The position numbers were made by a program, and so were the translations under genes. 13,222 nucleotides of DNA from an uncultured Bacillota bacterium. Its GTDB lineage: Bacteria; Bacillota; Clostridia; Peptostreptococcales; Anaerovoracaceae. The notes beneath the pieces are model-generated. The model ran no database searches. It was not told the DNA's origin and saw nothing but the letters and a program-made list of their open reading frames with translations. How positions within the stretch are numbered: the first letter of the stretch is position 1; every line of letters starts with the position of its first letter. This document shows, in pieces, positions 8,010 through 13,222 of the stretch. The stretch is taken from contig CAMNJK010000020.1 in assembly GCA_946541435.1 (NCBI GenBank), positions 1 through 13,222 of the forward strand. The letters are read 5' to 3'.

Positions 8010-8663
8010 TCACTTCTCCTCTGCCGCCATTTTTTCATTCACCACGGCTTCCAGGCCGTCCGCCACAGCTTCGATCTCCTCGTGGAGGAATTTGAAGCTG
8101 GCCTTATTGGCAATGAGCCGGGCGCTGATGGGGGCGAAAAATTCCATGACCTCCAGTTTGTTTGCCCGGAGGGTATTGCCGGTCTCCACGATGTCCACGA
8201 TGACATCGGACAGTCCCAGGATGGGCGCCAGCTCGATGGAGCCGTTCAGATGGATGATGTCGATGTCGCGGTCCATGGACGCGTAGTGGCTGCGGGCGAT
8301 GTTGCTGAACTTGGTGGCCACCCGCAGGGTCCGGCTCTGGCTGTCCCTGAATCCCGCAGGGGCCGCCACCGCCATATTGCATTTTCCGGTCTGCAGGTCC
8401 AGCAGTTCATAGACGTTGGGCTCCGTCTCCATGATGATGTCCTTGCCCACCACGCCGATATCCGCCGCGCCGCGCTCCACGTAGATGGCAACGTCCACGG
8501 GCTTTACCCAGAAATACCGGACTCCGGCTTCCGCGTTCTCAAAGACCAGCTTCCGGTTCTTCTCCCGGATGGACGGGCATTCGAAACCCGCCTGTTCGAA
8601 CATGCCGTAAACCTTTTCTCCCAGCCTGCCCTTTGGCAGGGCGATATTAAGCATCTGTTTCAA
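8010..8663 (-). CDS. hisG: ATP phosphoribosyltransferase, short-form catalytic subunit
   Basis: Catalyses the committed step, ATP plus PRPP to phosphoribosyl-ATP. 217 aa, the short form that lacks the C-terminal histidine-binding domain and depends on HisZ. Features: IALPKGRLG near the N-terminus and the PRPP loop VETGNTLRANKL (159-170). It overlaps the end of hisZ by 17 bp. I prefer the TTG at 8663 because GGGGAGG lies about 9 nt upstream; the ATG at 8654 would be about 17 nt from it. Feedback control by histidine is expected through HisZ, as in other HisG-short/HisZ pairs. Confidence 0.96.
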   Translation of the reverse strand: MKQMLNIALPKGRLGEKVYGMFEQAGFECPSIREKNRKLVFENAEAGVRYFWVKPVDVAIYVERGAADIGVVGKDIIMETEPNVYELLDLQTGKCNMAVAAPAGFRDSQSRTLRVATKFSNIARSHYASMDRDIDIIHLNGSIELAPILGLSDVIVDIVETGNTLRANKLEVMEFFAPISARLIANKASFKFLHEEIEAVADGLEAVVNEKMAAEEK

Positions 8664-9798
8664 TGGGCTTCACCTCCCCGCCTTTCAGCTGCATCAACTT
8701 CCGATATGTGAGTTTTTCGGGGATCCGGCGCTGGGCCAGCACCGTTTCTCCTGCCTTTGTCATAGTACGGACCGCCGTATTCAGGTCATTGATATCCGCA
8801 TCCTCATCATAGAGAAGGAGAACATCGATGTCATATTCGGACTTCTCTTCCAGAAGCCGTTCCAGCCGGTCCATATAAACGCCGAAACCGATGGCGCCGG
8901 ATCTGCGGTGCATCTTCTTCATCAGCCGGTCATAGCGGCCGCCGGAAAGCACGCATTCCGGAATGCCCTGAATGAATCCGTTGAACACCAGGCCATTGTA
9001 ATAATTCACGTCACTGACCACGGAGAAATCCAGCCGGATCATATCCCGCAGTTCCATATCTGTAAATGTATTCACGATCCGCTCCAGATCGTCCACAGCC
9101 TGCAGGGCGCAGGTCAGCGCCGGTTCTTCGATGGCGCCGCCCTTCAGCAGTTCCCTGAGTCTGGGCAGGACCTTTTCGGGCCGTCCGTAGATCCGGGTCA
9201 GCTCTTCCAGCACCTTGATGCCGCCGGGGCTGACATCATTCTCCTGGCAGATCCGGCGCAGGGTGTGGATATTCTTGTCCCCCAGGCAGCGGATCATACG
9301 GGTCCTGGTCTCCTCCGTCACATGATAGTCGGAAAGGATGGCGGAAACGATGTCCAGGTTCGACAGGTCCAGGATGCACCCGTCGGAAAGCTCCCGCAGG
9401 GTCTTCAGGGCCAGCATCAGGACTTCGAAGACATTGTAGTCATCGATGTCGCCGATGCACTCGATGCCCACCTGCATCAGTTCCTCGAACATATGGCTCC
9501 GGTGGGAGACCCGGTAGATGTTTTCGTTATAATAAACCTTCTGGACCGTCCCCGGAACGTCCTTGCTGTTTTTGACCACGCTCAGGGTGACGTCCGGCTT
9601 CAGTGCCATCAGTTTGCCGTTGGTATCGGTGAATGTGATGACGTTGACCGAATCCAGAAAGTCCTTGTTTCTTACATAGAGTTCGAATTCCTCAAACTTG
9701 CGGATCTTGAACTGGGTGTAGCCGTACCTGGCGTACATGGCCCGCAGATCAAAGATCATCCGCTCGTATTTTTTCAGTTGTGTTGTGTTCACTGCCAT
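8647..9798 (-). CDS. hisZ: ATP phosphoribosyltransferase regulatory subunit
   Basis: Paralogue of the histidyl-tRNA synthetase catalytic domain that forms a hetero-octamer with short HisG and carries the histidine feedback site. 383 aa, shorter than true HisS because the C-terminal anticodon-binding domain is missing. Class II synthetase remnants include the LKPDVTLSVVKN region, a motif-2-like stretch MFEELMQVGIECIG (about 122-135) and LSGGRYDRL before SGAIGFGVYMDRL. It is the first gene of the his operon, adjacent to hisG, which fits HisZ over HisS. The ATG at 9798 has only a weak AAAGG at 12 nt, so initiation may depend on the short frame overlapping it. Confidence 0.94.
   Translation of the reverse strand: MAVNTTQLKKYERMIFDLRAMYARYGYTQFKIRKFEEFELYVRNKDFLDSVNVITFTDTNGKLMALKPDVTLSVVKNSKDVPGTVQKVYYNENIYRVSHRSHMFEELMQVGIECIGDIDDYNVFEVLMLALKTLRELSDGCILDLSNLDIVSAILSDYHVTEETRTRMIRCLGDKNIHTLRRICQENDVSPGGIKVLEELTRIYGRPEKVLPRLRELLKGGAIEEPALTCALQAVDDLERIVNTFTDMELRDMIRLDFSVVSDVNYYNGLVFNGFIQGIPECVLSGGRYDRLMKKMHRRSGAIGFGVYMDRLERLLEEKSEYDIDVLLLYDEDADINDLNTAVRTMTKAGETVLAQRRIPEKLTYRKLMQLKGGEVKPIETDA
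8669..8678 (-). promoter_or_regulatory. Ribosome binding site that decides the hisG start
   Basis: GGGGAGG on the minus strand, within the last codons of hisZ, is spaced about 9 nt from the TTG at 8663 and about 17 nt from the ATG at 8654. The spacing favours the rarer TTG start for hisG. Confidence 0.6.
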
Positions 9799-9818
9799 GG
9801 ATGATGCATGCCTTTCAT
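9789..9818 (-). promoter_or_regulatory. Possible his leader peptide frame (MKGMHHPWQ) overlapping hisZ start
   Basis: Nine codons plus TGA, read in the leader of the his operon: ATG AAA GGC ATG CAT CAT CCA TGG CAG TGA. Two adjacent His codons stand directly before the hisZ ATG, and the TGA lies a few bases inside hisZ in another frame, so ribosomes finishing it would be placed at the hisZ start. The ribosome site is weak (GGGAAAG about 11 nt upstream). Enterobacterial hisL has seven His codons, so two is few. It may be a sensor, a coupling device or chance. Confidence 0.3.
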
Positions 9819-9834
9819 TGTCAGTAGTTCTTTC

Positions 9835-9866
9835 CCGCGGGGCTTCTCCGCGGTGCTGCTTTGCAG
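9835..9866 (-). promoter_or_regulatory. GC-rich hairpins in the his operon leader
   Basis: Two stem-loops on the leader RNA: CTGC-AAA-GCAG (9866-9856) and CCGCGG with a 7-nt loop and second CCGCGG (9853-9835). The second ends about 16 nt before the short His-containing frame. No run of U follows, so it is not a simple terminator. The string GCACCGCGG resembles the 3' part of the T-box consensus, but the rest of a T-box is not recognisable. Confidence 0.4.
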
Positions 9867-9911
9867 GGCTTCTTTCACGCGAAAACCGGCGCGCAGTGCC
9901 CGCACCGTTTC

Positions 9912-9940
9912 ATCCTAACACTTTATCACGTTAACGTCAA
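9912..9940 (-). promoter_or_regulatory. Sigma-A-type promoter of the his operon
   Basis: On the minus strand TTGACG (9940-9935), a 17-nt spacer, then TAGGAT (9917-9912). Predicted start near 9905 gives a leader of about 105 nt before hisZ. A perfect 10-bp palindrome ACGTTAACGT (9937-9928) overlaps the -35 and could be a repressor site. The promoter lies in the 182-bp gap between the STAS-kinase gene and hisZ. Confidence 0.75.
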
Positions 9941-9954
9941 GAAGTTTCGCGTAA

Positions 9955-9975
9955 TCCGGTGGGCGGCGCCCCGGA
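9955..9975 (-). terminator. Weak hairpin after the STAS-kinase gene
   Basis: TCCGG and CCGGA arms (9975-9971 and 9959-9955) enclose an 11-nt GC-rich loop that can pair further, just after the stop at 9981. There is no U-tract, so intrinsic termination is doubtful. It stands in the usual place for a terminator before the his promoter. Confidence 0.2.
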
Positions 9976-9980
9976 AAACC

Positions 9981-11162
9981 TCAGAACAGCAGGGTGTCCA
10001 CCCGGTCCAGCAGCTCCAGGAGTTCGCTCTTCCAGAATTCGATCTCTTTTGTCTTCTCGGGGATCTCCAGACCCCTGCGCCGGATGGAACGCCGGATGAG
10101 TCTGGTGTAACCCACCACCCGGGCCTTGTCTTCCACCTCACGGATCCGCTCCTCATCGTCGGTCCCCAGATAAGCTGCCAGCGCACGATGCCAGAGCTCG
10201 GCGGCGATCTCATGATCAAAGCCCATGAAGTCATCGATGGCTCTCACGTCGCATTCGCCGAAGCCCACAAAAGCATTGTACATGGATGCCAGTTCAAACA
10301 GGGGATGTCCCACCGCCAGTGTGTCCATGTCGATGAGCAGGACCTCCTGTCCGGTCAGCTCCAGGTTTTTCGTATGATAATCTCCGTGGATCATATGATT
10401 GCTCTGGGGCACTTCCTCGATCAGAGCCTTCAGCTTCCCGGCGTAATCCGCGGGGAGATAGTCCTGCATGAAGTCTGCCCAGCCCAGAGCTGTCTGCCGC
10501 ATGTCAGGCAGTTCTCCCGCCGGCACTTCCGTGGCGTGGATCTTCTTCAGCAGGTCCACGTACTCCTTCACGCACCAGTCCATCTTTTCGGGATTCTGGG
10601 AAAGGATCTTTGAGAAGGATTTGGCGTCCAGGAGCTCGAACACGGAACCGTAGCTGTCTCCCACGCGTACCACATCATAGGAGATGGCGGTGGGGATCCC
10701 CAGCACCAGCGCCAGTCTGGCCACTTCCCGTTCATGCTGGATATCCTCCAGGGCATCCGGGTTCTTGCAGACCTTGACCACGTTGTCCCCGTCGATCCGG
10801 TAGACCTTGCCGTTGGCGCCTTCGCCGATGACCTCGCACCCTTCCACGGATACCTCGCGGTAGGCTTTCTGCACATCCATCATCTGGGTGAATCCGGTCA
10901 TATCCAGGATCTCATAGATCTCCGATTTCACGTTGATGATCCGCATGCCGGGAAAGATCTTGCGCAGCCGCAGCAGCACCCTGAGTCCCGCGCTGGAGAT
11001 GTATTCCAGGTCTTCCATGTCCACGGTCAGTTCCCTGCCGGCATGCTCCTTCAGTACGCTCGAAAGCTCCTCCTCCGCCTGGGCAGCATTGGAAGAATCG
11101 ATTTTTCCGGACAGTGTGATAACGATCTCATTATTCTCTATTACACAATTTACTTCTTTCAC
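9981..11162 (-). CDS. STAS domain fused to an APH/choline-kinase-like kinase
   Basis: 393 aa in two domains. Residues 1 to about 103 form a STAS (anti-sigma antagonist) domain with LEYISSAGLRVLL at 52-64; Ser56/Ser57 sit where SpoIIAA-type proteins are phosphorylated. Residues about 107-390 resemble aminoglycoside/choline phosphotransferases: glycine-rich GEGANGKVYR (113-122), Lys130 (VVKV), hinge EL (176-177), catalytic HGDYHTKN (259-266) and metal-binding DMD (278-280). The kinase half resembles the TIGR02172-type family from memory. The substrate is unknown; antibiotic resistance is not implied. The STAS half could be a partner-binding module or a target of the kinase half. Start GTG with GGAGG 9 nt upstream. 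Flanked by its own promoter and the his promoter, so probably a single-gene unit, or partly co-transcribed with the methyltransferase gene. Confidence 0.85.
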   Translation of the reverse strand: MKEVNCVIENNEIVITLSGKIDSSNAAQAEEELSSVLKEHAGRELTVDMEDLEYISSAGLRVLLRLRKIFPGMRIINVKSEIYEILDMTGFTQMMDVQKAYREVSVEGCEVIGEGANGKVYRIDGDNVVKVCKNPDALEDIQHEREVARLALVLGIPTAISYDVVRVGDSYGSVFELLDAKSFSKILSQNPEKMDWCVKEYVDLLKKIHATEVPAGELPDMRQTALGWADFMQDYLPADYAGKLKALIEEVPQSNHMIHGDYHTKNLELTGQEVLLIDMDTLAVGHPLFELASMYNAFVGFGECDVRAIDDFMGFDHEIAAELWHRALAAYLGTDDEERIREVEDKARVVGYTRLIRRSIRRRGLEIPEKTKEIEFWKSELLELLDRVDTLLF

Positions 11163-11201
11163 TGACGGGTTCCTCCCTTTTACCTATCTGCTTTCGGATT
11201 C

Positions 11202-11230
11202 AGTTTACCATCTACACTGTACTTTTGCAA
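11202..11230 (-). promoter_or_regulatory. Probable promoter of the STAS-kinase gene
   Basis: TTGCAA (11230-11225), 17-nt spacer, TAAACT (11207-11202) on the minus strand. Each hexamer matches the sigma-A consensus at 4 of 6 positions. It lies in the 71-bp gap after the methyltransferase stop, leaving a leader of about 35 nt. Confidence 0.45.
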
Positions 11231-11233
11231 TTC

Positions 11234-12388
11234 TCACCGCTTCCGGCTGTGATACTGATAATATGTGGTCTCGATGCTGCCGTTATAGAGCTTTCTCCTG
11301 CGGTCCGCCTTCCGGCGCAGTTCTTTTTCCAGTTCCCGGTCCGCCGTGATGGCGAAAAGATTCCAGGTGGGATCTCCCTCCAGGGTCTCCCGCAGGGCCT
11401 TGTAGATCCGCTTGAGCTCCGGCTGGGTCCCGATCCGGATGGCATAGGGCAGGTTGGTCAGCAGGACCACCCCCGGTTTGCTGCGCCAGGGCTGCCATGC
11501 GGCATGCTCACGGTCCGGCAGCCGGCCCGCATCCGCCCGGCGAAAAACGATCTGGTCCTCCACCCCGGCCTCCGCCGCGTTCTCCATGGCCGCTGCCACC
11601 GCATCTTTATCGATGTCATAGCCATAGATCTCCAGGGGTTCTTCCGTCCGGATCTCCCGGAAGGCTCTGGCCCGTTCCTCCTTCCAAAGGCTGGCGGGGA
11701 CCAGGTCCCACTCTTCCGAGGCGAAGCTGCGATTCAGGCCCGGCGCGATGTTCATCCCGATCAGTGCCGCTTCGATGGGCAGGGTCCCGCTGCCGCAGCA
11801 GGGATCCACCAGGATCCGTCCCGGTTTCCAGAAGGACAGCTGGACCAGGGCCGCTGCCAGGGTCTCCTTCATGGGGGCCGCAACATCCGCAATGCGGTAG
11901 CCCCGCTTGTGCAGGCCTGTGCCGCTGCTGTCGATGGTCAGGGTCGCCCGGTCCTTGAGCAGGGTCAGCTTCACGGTATGATCCGCCCCCGTCTCCGGCA
12001 GTGTTTCCGTTACATAAAAATCCTGCAGGCGGTTGACGATGGCTTTCTTCACCGTCCGCTGGCAGGCAGGTTCATTGTGGAGCTGTGACTTGACGGTGGT
12101 GCAGGTCACCACAAAACGTCCGTCCACCGGGATCCACTCCTCCCAGGGACAGCCCATGGTGCGCTGGAACAGGTCCTCGAAGGTGGGCGCTTCAAACTCC
12201 GCCACCTTCACCAGCACCCGGTCGGCGCTGCGCAGCCAGAGATTGGAACGCACGATGCCCCGTTCATCCGCCTCATATGTGACCTTGCCGTCTTCTGTCC
12301 GTAATACCTTATAGCCCAGCGCTTCCACTTCCCGCCGTACCACGGCCTCCAGCCCGAATGCTGCTGTTGCGATCAGTTCCCGTCTCAC
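11234..12388 (-). CDS. THUMP-domain class I RNA methyltransferase (YpsC/RlmL-like)
   Basis: Likely SAM-dependent guanine-N2 methyltransferase acting on 23S rRNA, like the N-terminal methyltransferase part of E. coli RlmL and B. subtilis YpsC. 384 aa, the single-enzyme size. An N-terminal ferredoxin-like plus THUMP RNA-binding region (about 1-155) precedes a Rossmann domain with SAM motif I DPCCGSGTLPIEAAL from Asp195 and acidic YGYDID for the ribose. Motif IV reads NLPY at 312-315, where this family usually has NPPY. The start is GTG at 12388 with AGAGG 6 nt upstream, inside a tandem duplication. It follows the membrane protein by about 75 nt and may share its transcript. The exact rRNA site cannot be told from sequence alone. 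Confidence 0.9.
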   Translation of the reverse strand: MRRELIATAAFGLEAVVRREVEALGYKVLRTEDGKVTYEADERGIVRSNLWLRSADRVLVKVAEFEAPTFEDLFQRTMGCPWEEWIPVDGRFVVTCTTVKSQLHNEPACQRTVKKAIVNRLQDFYVTETLPETGADHTVKLTLLKDRATLTIDSSGTGLHKRGYRIADVAAPMKETLAAALVQLSFWKPGRILVDPCCGSGTLPIEAALIGMNIAPGLNRSFASEEWDLVPASLWKEERARAFREIRTEEPLEIYGYDIDKDAVAAAMENAAEAGVEDQIVFRRADAGRLPDREHAAWQPWRSKPGVVLLTNLPYAIRIGTQPELKRIYKALRETLEGDPTWNLFAITADRELEKELRRKADRRRKLYNGSIETTYYQYHSRKR

Positions 12389-12417
12389 TTATTCCTCTCC
12401 CGTCTCACTTGTTCCTC
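12378..12417 (-). repeat. 20-bp tandem duplication carrying ribosome site and GTG start
   Basis: 12378-12397 and 12398-12417 are identical at 19 of 20 positions. On the minus strand each copy holds GAGGAAYAA followed by GTGAGACGGGA, so both the ribosome binding site and the start codon of the methyltransferase gene are present twice. Because 20 is not a multiple of 3 the two starts are in different frames. Confidence 0.85.
12385..12408 (-). other. Seven-codon frame MRRERNK created by the duplication
   Basis: The upstream GTG (12408) opens a 7-codon frame ending in TGA at 12387-12385, which overlaps the methyltransferase start as GTGA. It has its own GAGGAA site at good distance. It is probably an accident of duplication that could couple or compete with translation of the gene below; no function of the peptide is implied. 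Confidence 0.4.
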
Positions 12418-12462
12418 CTGCCCGTAATCTTCTGTCCTGCGGACCTCTGTCTCCGGCGGCCG

Positions 12463-13200
12463 TCACTTCCGCTTCACGAAGCGATGCAGCGGTGACGATT
12501 CATCTGTGAAATAGCCTTCCTCATCCGAGTTGTATTTTTTCATCAGCCGGTCAAAATGGGGATCCTCGCTGATCTCCTCCTGATGATAGGCCTGTTCCGC
12601 CGCATTCAGGACCGCTGTGGATTTCATGTGATCACAGAGCGGCCGCGGCAGGAACTTCATATAGATGCAGGGAGCGATCAGCAGCAGATGCACCAGCGTA
12701 AAGAGCACCAGGATCACCACCACCGTTCCCATATTCGCCCCCAGAAAAGCCGGGATGGCGCAGATCAGCATCCCAACGATCCAGATGATCATGGTGATGT
12801 ATCGGCGCTCCAGCGCCCGCAGGGCCTTTGACAGCGCCCGGTCATAATAGACGTCGCTCTTTCCTTCCCGCCGCATGATCATGGCCCAGCGGTTGCGTCC
12901 CATAAAAAGCTTCAGGCAGGCCTTGTAGTCCGCGAAGGCCGACCGGTCCGCGGCGGATGCTCCGTTGACGGTACTGCCATTTGCGCTCATTCCGTTCGCG
13001 GACCTGCCGCCCGCGTTGGCTGCGGCGTCTGTTGTGTTGGCGCCGGCTGTGTCCGTTGTTTTAGAGCCGGCTGCGCCTGGCGTTCCTGATCCGGCAGCGG
13101 CATCTGTCCTTTCGGGGCCGTGCCCGTCAGCCGGTCCATCATCCCCGCCGGTCTCCCCCGGGGTCCGGCCAGCCTTTGCATGCGCTTCCTCCATGATCAC
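12463..13200 (-). CDS. Two-helix membrane protein with low-complexity N-terminus; start possibly outside window
   Basis: I do not recognise a family. 245 aa as drawn. Residues about 8-88 are rich in Gly, Ala, Thr, Asn and Ser, with short repeats (TTDTAGANTTDAAANAGG; SANG twice), and are probably disordered. Residues 90-133 are basic and amphipathic. Two membrane segments follow at about 134-154 and 157-181, joined by a very short turn, so both ends should face the same side. The C-terminal 60 residues are charged (EEISEDPHFDRLMKKYNSDEEGYF) with basic FVKRK at the end. No signal peptide. The start drawn is GTG at 13200; an ATG at 13194 is an alternative, with GGAAG nearby, but the frame is open to the window edge, so the true start may lie upstream. 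It leads into the methyltransferase gene. Confidence 0.7.
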   Translation of the reverse strand: MIMEEAHAKAGRTPGETGGDDGPADGHGPERTDAAAGSGTPGAAGSKTTDTAGANTTDAAANAGGRSANGMSANGSTVNGASAADRSAFADYKACLKLFMGRNRWAMIMRREGKSDVYYDRALSKALRALERRYITMIIWIVGMLICAIPAFLGANMGTVVVILVLFTLVHLLLIAPCIYMKFLPRPLCDHMKSTAVLNAAEQAYHQEEISEDPHFDRLMKKYNSDEEGYFTDESSPLHRFVKRK

Positions 13201-13222
13201 TTCCGTGAGGATCGCCGCCCCC

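Noticed and set aside
8647..9798. Histidyl-tRNA synthetase (hisS)
   Set aside because: Lacks the C-terminal anticodon-binding domain, and its position next to short hisG identifies it as hisZ.
9789..9876. 29-codon version of the his leader frame starting at a GTG
   Set aside because: No ribosome site upstream of the GTG; the 9-codon ATG version is slightly better supported.
9981..11162. Aminoglycoside resistance enzyme
   Set aside because: The kinase motifs are shared by many APH-fold proteins, the STAS fusion is not seen in known resistance enzymes, and there is no mobile context.

Overview
This window comes from a bacterial chromosome. It is GC-rich, densely packed, and all its convincing genes lie on the minus strand. 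The gene content points to an anaerobic member of the Bacillota (Clostridia, perhaps a high-GC Lachnospiraceae-like lineage): a short-form HisG paired with HisZ, a fused HisI-HisE, a PHP-type histidinol phosphatase, a MocR/GntR regulator and a YpsC-type THUMP methyltransferase. The taxonomic call is inference from gene families and layout. I see no mobile element, CRISPR array, tRNA or rRNA.

In transcription order (high to low coordinates) the first block has three genes. They are a two-helix membrane protein with an Ala/Gly/Asn/Thr-rich N-terminus (13200-12463, possibly starting beyond the window), a THUMP-domain RNA methyltransferase (12388-11234) whose start region has been tandemly duplicated, and a STAS-kinase fusion protein (11162-9981) behind its own promoter.

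The second block is a histidine biosynthesis operon, read from a good sigma-A-type promoter at 9940-9912 and a leader of about 105 nt: hisZ, hisG, hisC, hisB, hisH, hisA, hisF, hisIE, hisK (9798-2640). Genes overlap or are at most about 60 nt apart. Together they would convert PRPP plus ATP to histidinol. The last enzyme, histidinol dehydrogenase (hisD), is absent from its common place between hisG and hisC and from the rest of the window. The leader has GC-rich hairpins and a 9-codon reading frame with two adjacent His codons that overlaps the hisZ start.

The third block is a MocR-type regulator (2584-1130) 55 nt after hisK, followed by ornithine carbamoyltransferase argF (964 to beyond base 1). 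The regulator keeps the aminotransferase fold but has Leu where the PLP-binding Lys should be, and two other cofactor-contact positions are also changed. Upstream of the argF promoter are two identical 10-bp direct repeats, 24 bp apart, which could be an operator. A pyridoxal-blind MocR protein that may connect histidine and arginine synthesis is the most interesting hypothesis here; the link is inferred, not shown.
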